A stretch of 64,000 nt of DNA, from NCBI RefSeq assembly GCF_017876795.1, contig NZ_JAGIOR010000001.1:1064501-1128500 (forward strand), in the 5' to 3' direction. The DNA is from Rhizobium leguminosarum (GTDB lineage: Bacteria; Pseudomonadota; Alphaproteobacteria; Rhizobiales; Rhizobiaceae). The position numbers were made by a program, and so were the translations under genes. The notes under the pieces are model-generated. The model worked only from the letters and a program-made list of their open reading frames with translations. It was not told where the DNA came from and did not search any database. Positions 1 through 8,055 of the stretch are shown in pieces. The number at the start of each line of letters is the position of its first letter. Within the stretch, counting starts at the first letter, position 1.

Positions 1-125
1 GCGCCCGAGGGATAGCGGTCCGCACAGATATCCTGAGCGATTGCCGCCGTGACGTTGCGGCGGACGCGCGGGCGCTTTTCAATGCCGGGGCCTTCGGCCT
101 CACCCTGTCGCTTGATTGTTTCCAA
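1..125 (-). CDS. GntR-family transcriptional regulator (FadR type), N-terminus only
   Basis: The first 41 codons of a gene that runs off the left edge. The visible residues carry a basic stretch followed by RRNVTAAIAQDICADRYPSG, which matches the start of the winged helix of FadR-type GntR regulators. I chose the TTG at 125 because GGAGAGG lies just upstream. An in-frame ATG at 170 would add 15 residues but has a poorer ribosome binding site. It diverges from the arabinose-type transport operon and a long inverted repeat lies between them, so it probably controls that operon. The family call rests on the DNA-binding start only; the effector domain is outside the window. Confidence 0.75.
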   Translation of the reverse strand, partial: METIKRQGEAEGPGIEKRPRVRRNVTAAIAQDICADRYPSG

Positions 126-234
126 CTCACCTCTCCGCTCTATTTCTGGCGCTAGGCAATCGAACCTCATTATCCGAATTCGATCCGCTATGCGACGCTC
201 CTCCCGGGCTCTCGTCGATAATCCTATTATTCTA

Positions 235-279
235 ATCATCATACATTGGCAATTGACTGGTATGATGATTTGTCATAAT
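235..279 (+). promoter_or_regulatory. Inverted repeat and promoter-like elements before the arabinose-type operon
   Basis: ATCATCATAC at 235-244 is repeated in inverted form as GTATGATGAT at 260-269, with 15 bp between. TTGACT at 253-258 and CATAAT at 274-279 resemble -35 and -10 elements (15-bp spacing, a little short). The repeat overlaps the -35 box, as expected for a repressor site. The divergent GntR protein is the obvious candidate to bind it; that link is inference. Confidence 0.5.
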
Positions 280-336
280 TCATTGGACACTGCCTGGGAG
301 GCAGTTGCTCGGTTTTAAGAGTTCAGGGAGAGAGAA

Positions 337-1320
337 ATGCGCTCGTTCAAAGCAGCCATCCTGGCTGGCACTTTCGCCATTCTGGCCGCCGGCTCGGCAT
401 TTTCGGCAGAGGTCAGGATAGGGTTCATCGTCAAGCAGCCCGAAGAGCCGTGGTTCCAGGACGAATGGAAATTCGCCGACCAGGCCGCCAAGGAAAAAGG
501 CTTCACCGTCGTCAAGATCGGCGCCGAAGACGGCGAGAAGGTCCAGTCGGCGATCGACAATCTCGGCGCCCAAGGTGCGCAGGGCTTCATCATCTGCACG
601 CCTGACGTCAAGCTCGGCCCCGGCATCGTCGCCAAGGCCGAAGCCAACCAGCTGAAGCTGATGACGGTGGACGACCGTCTCGTCAGCGCCGACGGCAAGC
701 CGCTGGAAGACGTGCCGCATATGGGCATCTCCGCTACGAAAATCGGCGAGACCGCCGGCCAGGCGATCGTCGACGAGATCAAGAAGCGCGGCTGGGACAT
801 GAAAAATGTCGGCGCGGTCCGGGTCTCCTATGACCAGCTGCCGACCGCCGTTGACCGCGTCGAAGGCGCGATCGCGGTGCTGAAGTCCGCCGGCTTCCCG
901 GCCGAGAACATCTATGACGCGCCGCAGGCGAAGACGGACACCGAAGCGGCGCTTAATGCGGCGACCACTGTTCTCAACAAACATGCCGACGTCAAATACT
1001 GGGTTGCCTTCGGTCTCAACGACGAAGCCGTCCTCGGCGCCGTCCGCGCTTCGGAATCGGTCGGTATTCCAGCGGGCAACGTTATCGGCGTCGGCATCGG
1101 CGGTGCGGAATCGGCGATCAACGAGTTCAAGAAGCCTGCGGCCACCGGCTTTTTCGGCACGGTCATCATCTCGCCGAAGCGTCATGGCTACGAGACGGCG
1201 CTGAACATGTACGACTGGATCGCCAAGGACAAGGAGCCGGCAAAGCTGACGCTGACCTCCGGTTCGCTGGCGCTGCGCGGCGATTACGAAAAGGTCCGCA
1301 AGGATCTTGGCATCGAGTGA
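337..1320 (+). CDS. araF: L-arabinose-type periplasmic sugar-binding protein (AraF-like)
   Basis: Periplasmic substrate-binding protein of a CUT2-type sugar ABC transporter, 327 aa. It begins with a signal peptide ending near AGSAFSA (about residue 24). The mature protein closely resembles E. coli AraF along its length: KQPEEPWFQDEWKFADQA, GFIICTPDVKLG, VDDRLV, ATKIGE, KKRGWD and the C-terminal HGY and ALRGDY regions. Ribosome binding site GGGAGAG precedes the ATG. It is the first gene of an operon with araG and araH. Specificity for L-arabinose is inferred from this similarity; related sugars such as galactose or fucose are possible. Confidence 0.88.
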   Translation: MRSFKAAILAGTFAILAAGSAFSAEVRIGFIVKQPEEPWFQDEWKFADQAAKEKGFTVVKIGAEDGEKVQSAIDNLGAQGAQGFIICTPDVKLGPGIVAKAEANQLKLMTVDDRLVSADGKPLEDVPHMGISATKIGETAGQAIVDEIKKRGWDMKNVGAVRVSYDQLPTAVDRVEGAIAVLKSAGFPAENIYDAPQAKTDTEAALNAATTVLNKHADVKYWVAFGLNDEAVLGAVRASESVGIPAGNVIGVGIGGAESAINEFKKPAATGFFGTVIISPKRHGYETALNMYDWIAKDKEPAKLTLTSGSLALRGDYEKVRKDLGIE

Positions 1321-1386
1321 TCATCCCAGGATGATGTTTCCGGCGGCCGCTCAGCGTGCCGTCGGGTCCTTCTCGGCGGAGCGGCG

Positions 1387-2788
1387 ATGGCTTTCCTCGA
1401 ATTCAACAATATCTCCAAGGGTTATCCCGGCGTGCAGGCGCTGGCGAATGTTTCCTTCTCCGTCGAGAAGGGCGCCGTTCACGGACTGATGGGCGAGAAC
1501 GGTGCGGGCAAATCGACGCTGATCCGCGTCCTATCCGGCGATCAGTCCGCCGATGACGGCCGCATCCTGATCGACGGCGAGGAGCAGAAGTACGGCTCCG
1601 TTCGCGACGCTTTCCATGCCGGCGTCATCGTCATCCATCAGGAACTGCAGCTCGTTGCGGAGTTGACGGTCGCCGAAAATCTGTGGCTCGGGCGCTTTCC
1701 GGCCAAGGGCGGCATCATCCATTCGAAGACGCTGATCGAGACGGTGCGCTCGAAGCTCGAGGAGATCGGCATCGATGTCGATCCGTCGGCCAAGGTCGCC
1801 TCGCTATCGATCGGCGCCCGGCAGATGGTCGAGATCGCCAAGGCTGTCATGCTCGACGCACGGGTCATCGCGCTTGACGAGCCGACCTCCTCGCTTTCCT
1901 CGCGCGAAAGCGAAATCCTGTTTTCCCTCATCGACAGGCTGAAGGCGAAGGGAACGGTCATTCTCTACGTCTCGCATCGCCTTGACGAGATTTTTCGGCT
2001 TTGCGACGGCCTGACGGTGCTGCGCGACGGCAAGCTTGCCGCCCACCATCCCGATATCGCCGAGACGACGCGGGAGCAGATCATCTCGGAAATGGTCGGG
2101 CGCGAGATCAGCAATGTCTGGGGATGGCGCGAACGTCCGCTCGGCGATATCAGGCTCGAGGTCAAGGGCCTGTCGGGGCCGAGGCTGCGCAACCCGATCA
2201 GTTTCTCCGTCCGCCAGGGCGAGATTCTTGGGTTCTTCGGTCTGATCGGCGCCGGCCGCAGCGAGATGGCGCGGCTGCTTTACGGCGCCGATGCCAGACA
2301 TCAGGGTCAGGTCGCGATCGATCGAAGAGAATATCGCGATTTCGTCGCGCCGGCATTTCTCGCCTTTCGGCATTCTGAGCCCGAGACAAGAAGCGGCGCT
2401 TGCGGATCGGTTCATTGCACGACTTCGGGTGCGAACCCCGTCGCGCAAGCAGGACATCATCAATCTTTCCGGCGGCAATCAGCAGAAGGTCATTCTCGGG
2501 CGCTGGCTGTCCGAGCAGGGGATCAAGGTCCTGGTCATCGACGAGCCGACGCGCGGCATCGATGTCGGGGCGAAATCGGAGATCTACGACATCCTTTACG
2601 AGCTTGCGACCGGCGGCATGGCGATCGTGGTGATATCAAGCGAACTGCCTGAAGTCATGGGCATTTCGGATCGCATCATGGTGATGTGCCAGGGCAGAGT
2701 GGCGGCCAATGTTGCCCGTCAAGATTTCGACGAGCGCGCCATTCTGACGGCTGCACTTCCGGACAAAAATGCGGCAGGCATCATTTAG
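1387..2788 (+). pseudogene. araG: Arabinose-type ABC transporter ATPase, disrupted by internal deletion and frameshift
   Basis: Twin-cassette sugar ABC ATPase (about 500 aa when intact). The first cassette is complete: Walker A GENGAGKST, Q-loop HQELQ, signature LSIGARQ, Walker B VIALDEPTS. The second starts normally (GEILGFFGLIGAGRSEM) but the frame breaks near 2317-2322. The rest continues one frame over from SIEENIAISSRR through LSGGNQQK, VLVIDEPTRGID and ISSELPEV to the stop at 2788. About 34 residues between the two parts are missing, including the PEDRK Q-loop segment, so roughly 100 nt (3n+2) are absent. The intact homologue at 59662-61188 keeps this segment (MTKDRKSKG). Without frame repair the product would end at 2652 with foreign residues and no second signature. 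It could be a true lesion or an assembly error; transport would need another ATPase. Confidence 0.85.
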
Positions 2789-2805
2789 GACCAGGAATAC
2801 GGATA

Positions 2806-3756
2806 ATGAATTCGTTGAAAAAAATTCTTCTCGGCGAGCAGGGGCTGGTGGTGATTTTCGCTGCCGCCTTCGTCATCGTCTCGCTCTTCGTTCCGAACTT
2901 CCTCACCGAGCGAAACATGCTGGGGCTGCTGCAGTCGGTCGTCACGATCGGCATTGTCGCCTGCACGATGATGTTTTGCCTGGCGTCGCGCGATTTCGAT
3001 CTTTCGGTCGGGTCGATCGTCGCATTCTCCGGCATGATCGCCGTGATGGTCTCGAACACCACGGGCTCAATCCCTCTCGGGTTGCTCGCCGCCCTGCTTT
3101 GCGGCGCCGTCGTCGGCTTGGTCAACGGCATCGTCATCGCCCGCTTTCGCATCAATGCGCTGATCACCACACTGGCGACCATGCAGATCGTGCGCGGGTT
3201 GGCGCTGATCGCCTCGGACGGCCGTGCCGTCGGCATCAACGATCCTGCCTTCTATCAGCTTGCCCTATCGCGCTTCCTGACCGTGCCGACGCCGATCTGG
3301 ATCATGCTGGTCCTTTTTCTGCTCTTCGGTTTCGTGCTCAATCGCACCGTCTTCGGCAAGAACACGCTGGCGATCGGCGGCAATCCAGAGGCGTCGCGGC
3401 TTGCCGGCGTCAATGTCGTCAACATGCGCATCTGGATCTTTGCGCTGCAGGGCCTCGTCTGCGGCATTGCCGGCATCCTGCTTGCCTCGCGCATCACCTC
3501 CGGTCAGCCGAATGCGGCGACGGGACTTGAGCTCTCGGTGATTTCGGCCTGTGTCCTTGGCGGCGTTTCGCTGGCTGGCGGCCGGGCGGCAATGAGCGGG
3601 GTCATCGTCGGTGTGCTGATCATGGGCATTGCCGAAAACGTTATGAATCTGCTGAATATCCAGGCATTCTATCAGTATGTCGTGCGCGGGCTGATCCTGC
3701 TGATCGCGGTGCTGCTCGACAATTTGAGATCTTCGGCTGCGGGACGGCGCGTATGA
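2806..3756 (+). CDS. araH: Sugar ABC transporter permease (AraH/RbsC family)
   Basis: Inner-membrane permease of 316 aa with about nine to ten hydrophobic segments. The family hallmarks are present: SRDFDLSVGSIVAFSGMIAV in the first third, NALITTLATMQIVRG in the middle, and GGVSLAGGRAAMSGVIVGV near the C-terminus. The ATG at 2806 follows AGGACCAGG; an open frame extends upstream inside araG but has no good start. It lies 17 bp after the araG remnant and its stop overlaps the epimerase start (ATGA). It should form the membrane channel with the broken araG product. Confidence 0.88.
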   Translation: MNSLKKILLGEQGLVVIFAAAFVIVSLFVPNFLTERNMLGLLQSVVTIGIVACTMMFCLASRDFDLSVGSIVAFSGMIAVMVSNTTGSIPLGLLAALLCGAVVGLVNGIVIARFRINALITTLATMQIVRGLALIASDGRAVGINDPAFYQLALSRFLTVPTPIWIMLVLFLLFGFVLNRTVFGKNTLAIGGNPEASRLAGVNVVNMRIWIFALQGLVCGIAGILLASRITSGQPNAATGLELSVISACVLGGVSLAGGRAAMSGVIVGVLIMGIAENVMNLLNIQAFYQYVVRGLILLIAVLLDNLRSSAAGRRV

Positions 3757-4643
3757 GTGAAGGACAGGTCGTGAGCGACATCGAACTGAGGCACGATGAT
3801 CTCGCCGTCCGGGTCAGTCCCCAGGGTGCCGCGGTCACCGCCGCGACGTTTCGAGGCATCCCCTTTCTCGTGGCCGCCGGCGGGCCGGATGGCGCGATGG
3901 CGAATTTTGCGATGGTGCCGTTCGGCAATCGCGTCGAAGACAACGCCATGTCCTTTGCTGGACGCGACTATGCCTTCCAGCCGAATACTTCCGATCCGCT
4001 CTATCGGCACGGCGACGGCTGGCTGAGTTTCTGGCAGCTTGAAGACTCCAGCCCGGAGCATGCGCAGTTTACCTTTTCCCGTGCCGCCGACAAAGTTTCA
4101 CCCTATGCCTATCTTACCCGGCAGCAGATCCGTCTCGCCGGCGATGCGCTGGTGCTGACGCTGTCCGTGGAAAACCGCGGCGAGACGACGCTTCCCTTCG
4201 GGCTCGGGCAACACCCTTTCTTCGCACGGACGCCAGAGACGAGACTGACGATCGCGGCCGATCGCTATTGGAGCGAGCGGCCGGACCATCTGCCTGATAT
4301 GCCCGGTCCTGTGCCCGATTGTTTCGATTTCGGATCGGAAAAGCTGTTGCCCCAGAGATGGATGAACAATGCCTTCGAGGGGTGGAACGGGCGGGCGGCC
4401 ATCGCCTGGCCGGAGCTTGGAATTCAGGCGGCGCTGGAAGCCGACGGCGCGCTCGATCGCTTCATGCTCTATATGCCGGTCGACCGGAGCGACTTCTTCT
4501 GCCTCGAGCCGATGAGCCACCTGCCGAACGGCCACCACCTGCCTGATTTGGGTGGGCTGACGCCGCTTGCGCCGGGGGAGGTTCTTGCCGGCGAGGTAAC
4601 GATCCTGATGTCGGCGCTGCCGATTCAATCGGAGGGGAGATAG
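3753..4643 (+). CDS. Aldose 1-epimerase (mutarotase family)
   Basis: Cytoplasmic enzyme of 296 aa that interconverts alpha and beta anomers of aldoses. Family motifs are PFGNRVED (about residue 56), the histidine motif YRHGDGW, the second histidine in GLGQHPFF, and the base-like glutamate in CLEPMSHLP. The start ATG overlaps the araH stop by 4 bp, so the two are translationally coupled. Its place in the arabinose-type operon fits preparation of the incoming sugar for an anomer-specific dehydrogenase, encoded next. Confidence 0.85.
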   Translation: MSEGQVVSDIELRHDDLAVRVSPQGAAVTAATFRGIPFLVAAGGPDGAMANFAMVPFGNRVEDNAMSFAGRDYAFQPNTSDPLYRHGDGWLSFWQLEDSSPEHAQFTFSRAADKVSPYAYLTRQQIRLAGDALVLTLSVENRGETTLPFGLGQHPFFARTPETRLTIAADRYWSERPDHLPDMPGPVPDCFDFGSEKLLPQRWMNNAFEGWNGRAAIAWPELGIQAALEADGALDRFMLYMPVDRSDFFCLEPMSHLPNGHHLPDLGGLTPLAPGEVLAGEVTILMSALPIQSEGR

Positions 4644-5423
4644 ATGGGCAGCCGCCTGCAGGGCAAGAACATCCTGATAACAGGTGCCGCGCAGGGTATC
4701 GGTCTTGCGATTGCAAAGGCTTTTATGCGGGAGGATGCCGCCGTCTTTCTCGTCGACCGCGACGCCGCACTGCTAGCGAAGACAGCGAAAGAGCTCAAAA
4801 GCATCAGTGGGCGGCTTGGTTATCTGCCGGCCGATATTACCGATTCTGGGACGATCACGACATTGGTCGCTCAGGCGAATGAAGAGATCGGACAGCTGAA
4901 CGCGCTGGTCAACAATGCCGGTGTCAATGTCTTCGCCGAACCGCTCGAGACGACGGATGAGGTGTGGAACCGCTGCTTCGACATCAATCTGAAGGGTGCG
5001 TGGAACTGCTGCAAGGCGGTGCTGCCTGGCCTGATCGAACAGGGCGGCGGCGTCATCCTCAATATTGCTTCGACGCACGCTTTCACCATCATCCCGCACA
5101 CATTTCCCTATCCGCTGGCAAAACACGCGCTGCTGGGAATGACGAAATCCCTGGGTCTCGAATATGCGGCCCGCAATATCCGGGTGAATGCGCTGGCGCC
5201 GGGCTATGTCTCGACGCAGAAGGTGATCGATTACTGGAACGGCTTCCCAGATCCTGAGGCGGCAAAGGCTGAGACGATGAGGCTGCATCCCAGCGGGCGC
5301 ATCGCGACGCCAGAGGAGATCGCCATGGCCGCCGTGTTCATGATCTCAGACGAGTGCCCATTCATGAATGCTACCTGCCTGACGATCGACGGCGGTCTCA
5401 GCGTACTGCAGCATTCCGCCTGA
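4644..5423 (+). CDS. Short-chain dehydrogenase/reductase, probable sugar dehydrogenase
   Basis: NAD(P)-dependent oxidoreductase of 259 aa. Rossmann motif TGAAQGIG near residue 14, NNAG near 91, and the catalytic pair YPLAK near 155-159 with a serine in the preceding IAST. The C-terminal IDGG is typical of the classical family. The ATG directly follows the epimerase stop and GGAGGGGAG lies before it. Last gene of the operon. Oxidation of an aldose to a lactone in a non-phosphorylating pentose pathway would fit, but the substrate cannot be read from sequence. Confidence 0.82.
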   Translation: MGSRLQGKNILITGAAQGIGLAIAKAFMREDAAVFLVDRDAALLAKTAKELKSISGRLGYLPADITDSGTITTLVAQANEEIGQLNALVNNAGVNVFAEPLETTDEVWNRCFDINLKGAWNCCKAVLPGLIEQGGGVILNIASTHAFTIIPHTFPYPLAKHALLGMTKSLGLEYAARNIRVNALAPGYVSTQKVIDYWNGFPDPEAAKAETMRLHPSGRIATPEEIAMAAVFMISDECPFMNATCLTIDGGLSVLQHSA

Positions 5424-5574
5424 AAGCGCTCCGATTTCGGCTGATTTTTACAGGCCTGTCGTCTTCTCGCGATAGAGCATTATATTGCCCATCGGGAAGG
5501 CTATCTGATCTCCCGCAGGCATGGAGCGGCGCCCTGCCGCTTCCTTGAAAGCACAATCGAAACAGGAGGACGGC

Positions 5575-6006
5575 ATGCAAATCAATCGCACGGCTTCGGC
5601 TCATTGGACTGGTGGCCTCAAAGACGGCAAAGGCCTGATCTCGACGCAGAGCGGCGCGCTGAAGGACTATCCCTACGGCTTTGCCAGCCGCTTCGAAGGC
5701 ATTGCCGGCACCAACCCGGAAGAGCTGATAGGTGCCGCCCATGCCGGCTGCTTCACCATGGCGCTGTCATTGATCCTCGGCGAAGCTGGTTTTACCGCCG
5801 AGCATATGGAAACCTCCGCCAAGGTGACGCTCGAAAGCGTCGAGGGCGGCTTTGCCATCACCGCCATCCACCTATCGCTCACCGGTCGTATCCCCGGCGC
5901 CGATGAGGCGACCTTCACCGAACTTGCCAACAAGGCGAAGGCCGGCTGCCCGGTTTCCAAGGCGCTCGCCTCCGTTCCGATCACGCTCGACGTCAAGCTC
6001 GGCTAA
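5575..6006 (+). CDS. OsmC/Ohr-family peroxiredoxin
   Basis: Small cytoplasmic protein, 143 aa, of the family that detoxifies organic hydroperoxides. The two redox cysteines sit in HAGCFTMAL (about residue 60) and KAGCPVSKAL (about 125), spaced as in OsmC proteins. I chose the ATG at 5575 because AGGAGGA lies 7 bp upstream; the open frame before it looks non-coding. It follows the dehydrogenase by 150 bp and has its own terminator, so it is likely a separate unit. OsmC fits better than OhrA given the GTNPEELIGAAHAGC context. Confidence 0.88.
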   Translation: MQINRTASAHWTGGLKDGKGLISTQSGALKDYPYGFASRFEGIAGTNPEELIGAAHAGCFTMALSLILGEAGFTAEHMETSAKVTLESVEGGFAITAIHLSLTGRIPGADEATFTELANKAKAGCPVSKALASVPITLDVKLG

Positions 6007-6026
6007 TTTCCGTTGCCGCTGACGAG

Positions 6027-6058
6027 GTGCCGCGCGCGTTTGACGTCGCGGCACTTTT
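6027..6058 (+). terminator. Intrinsic terminator after the OsmC gene
   Basis: GTGCCGCG at 6027-6034 pairs perfectly with CGCGGCAC at 6047-6054, followed by TTTT. It starts 20 bp after the OsmC stop codon. Confidence 0.75.
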
Positions 6059-6158
6059 CAATTGCGTTCGACAATAGCGTTCGACCGCTTCGGAAAAATC
6101 CTCACATCTACAAATGAACGCGCATCGGCGGCATCTCGCCCGAGCGCTGTGCTGTCTG

Positions 6159-6216
6159 TTGACAAATGACGCGTGATATTTTACGACTGACGAAATTCAA
6201 AAATCGTCAGTCGTAA
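6159..6216 (+). promoter_or_regulatory. Promoter and palindromic operator of the tetR-RND operon
   Basis: TTACGACTGACGA (6181-6193) and TCGTCAGTCGTAA (6204-6216) are perfect 13-bp inverted arms around a 10-bp AT-rich spacer. TTGACA at 6159-6164 is a consensus -35 box; 17 bp on, TACGAC could serve as a weak -10 and lies in the left arm. The site ends 16 bp before the TetR start. Autorepression by the TetR protein is the natural reading; binding is inferred. Confidence 0.75.
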
Positions 6217-6232
6217 TTCGGGTATCGAAACT

Positions 6233-6841
6233 ATGGACGACATCACGGAAAATACACTCGATGTCACGCGGCAGGAGAATGTCACCCGCATTCTCGACGC
6301 GGCTGAGCGGCTGTTCCGCCACTATGGCTACAGCAAAACGACGGTGGCTGACATTGCCCGCGATCTCGGCATGTCGCCGGCCAACGTCTATCGTTTCTTC
6401 GCCTCGAAGGTGGAAATTCACCAGGCGGTCTGCGGGCGTATGCTTGCTACCTGCTATCAGCTCGCCTACGACGTCCGCCACCTTCCGATCAGCGCCAGCG
6501 AACGATTGCGCCGCTATGTCCAGACGCAGCACCAGTGGACGCTGGATACGATGCTGGACGAGACGAAGGTGCATGAGATGATCGTCGTCGCCATCGAGCG
6601 CGACTGGCACGTCATCGAAAAACATATCGATCGCATTCATGACATCATCGCCGAGATTATTGCCGAAGGCATTGCAGCCGGCGAGTTCGCCGAGCAGGAC
6701 CCTGTGGCCGCTTCGCGCTGCTTCGGCGCTGCGACGAACACGCTCTGCCATCCGCAAATGGTGGCGCAATGTCTCGCCAAGGCGAACCGTGCGAGCATTG
6801 ACGAATTGATCAATTTTGTGATCAGGGCGCTGAAGAAATAA
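6233..6841 (+). CDS. TetR-family repressor of the adjacent RND efflux genes
   Basis: 202-aa regulator. An N-terminal helix-turn-helix spans about residues 20-65 (ILDAAERLFRHYGYSKTTVADIAR, then MSPANVYRFFASK), typical of TetR; the rest is the helical ligand domain. It precedes the RND adaptor gene by 49 bp and lies just after a perfect 13+10+13 palindrome. The arrangement suggests a ligand-released repressor that controls itself and the efflux pair. The ligand is unknown. Confidence 0.85.
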   Translation: MDDITENTLDVTRQENVTRILDAAERLFRHYGYSKTTVADIARDLGMSPANVYRFFASKVEIHQAVCGRMLATCYQLAYDVRHLPISASERLRRYVQTQHQWTLDTMLDETKVHEMIVVAIERDWHVIEKHIDRIHDIIAEIIAEGIAAGEFAEQDPVAASRCFGAATNTLCHPQMVAQCLAKANRASIDELINFVIRALKK

Positions 6842-6890
6842 CGGACGGCAGCCGCCGCCGAACCCCCCAAACCATCCAGGAGTGCGGAAG

Positions 6891-8030
6891 ATGTTTTCGC
6901 TCAAGAGCCTCAGCCATCGCATGCCGTCCGTTGCCCGCCTTGTGTTTGTCGGCGCCATCGGCATTGGCGTTTCCGCCTGCTCGGAAGAGAAGGCCGAGGT
7001 CAAGCAAGTCATCCGGCCGGTGAAGGTCGTCGAGATCGCCAAGGCCGGTGACACCCGCAAACTCGACTATTCGGGCTCGGTCAAGGCGCGCACGGAGATG
7101 AACCTCGGGTTTCGCGTTGCCGGCAAGATCACCGAACGCCTCGTCGATATCGGCGACCGGGTGACGCCGGGCGACGTTCTCGCCCGCGTCGACGCCACCG
7201 ATTACCAACTGGCGGTCAGAACGGCGGAAGCCAATCTTGCCTCGGCCGAAAGAGGCGTTGAAACCGCCGATCTCGCCAACAAACGCGCCGAGCAGCTTTT
7301 CGACAAGAGTGTCGCTCCGAAGTCGCAGGTCGAGCAGGCTTCGCTCAGCCATGACCAGGCGATCTCGCAGCGCGACGCCGCCCTCTCCGCGCTCGACCAG
7401 GCGAAGAACCAGGTGAGCTACACCGAGCTCAAGGCCGGTCAGAACGGCATCGTCACCGCTATCAATGCCGATACCGGCCAAGTCGTCGGTTCCGGCACCG
7501 CCGTCGTCACCGTTGCCGTCGACGGTGAGAAGGAAGTGCAGATCGCGGTTCCGGAAAACGACATTGCGGAATTCAAGCCGGGCAAGACGGTCAAGACAAG
7601 CTTCTGGGCCGATAGCAAGCTGGTGCTCGACGGCAAGGTGCGGGAGGTTTCCGGCAGCGCCGACCAGCAGTCGCGCACCTTTGCGGTGCGGGTGAGCCTG
7701 CCGAACGATCCGCAGGTGCTGCTCGGCATGACGGCGACAATCGAGGCCGACGTCAGCAACGGCAATAGCTATGTCTCGATCCCGCTCAGCGCACTGGCTG
7801 ATAAGGACGGCAAGCAGATGGTCTGGACCGTCGACCGCGACACGGCGACCGTGCATGGCCGCGACATCAAGGTCGCCGATTTCACCGGCGACGGCGTGCA
7901 TGTGACCGAGGGCCTCGACACCGGTGATCTCGTCGTGGCGGCCGGCACGCAGTTCATGAGCGAAAATCTGAAGGTGAAGGTGCCGGACCAGCAGTCGGCC
8001 TTGGCCGCCACGGACCAGACCGTCCGCTGA
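6891..8030 (+). CDS. RND efflux periplasmic adaptor (membrane fusion protein), lipoprotein
   Basis: 379-aa adaptor linking an inner-membrane RND pump to an outer-membrane channel. The N-terminus has a hydrophobic stretch ending in the lipobox VSAC (about residue 26), so it should be lipid-anchored. Next come the lipoyl half-motif GKITERLVDIGDRV, a coiled-coil hairpin (about residues 95-170), the second lipoyl half (LKAGQNGIV) and beta-barrel regions. AGGAG lies 8 bp before the ATG at 6891; an in-frame GTG at 6882 overlaps that site and is less likely. The pump gene follows 25 bp downstream. No outer-membrane factor gene is adjacent. Confidence 0.87.
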   Translation: MFSLKSLSHRMPSVARLVFVGAIGIGVSACSEEKAEVKQVIRPVKVVEIAKAGDTRKLDYSGSVKARTEMNLGFRVAGKITERLVDIGDRVTPGDVLARVDATDYQLAVRTAEANLASAERGVETADLANKRAEQLFDKSVAPKSQVEQASLSHDQAISQRDAALSALDQAKNQVSYTELKAGQNGIVTAINADTGQVVGSGTAVVTVAVDGEKEVQIAVPENDIAEFKPGKTVKTSFWADSKLVLDGKVREVSGSADQQSRTFAVRVSLPNDPQVLLGMTATIEADVSNGNSYVSIPLSALADKDGKQMVWTVDRDTATVHGRDIKVADFTGDGVHVTEGLDTGDLVVAAGTQFMSENLKVKVPDQQSALAATDQTVR

Positions 8031-8055
8031 TCAGGTCATAAAAGGGAACAGAACC

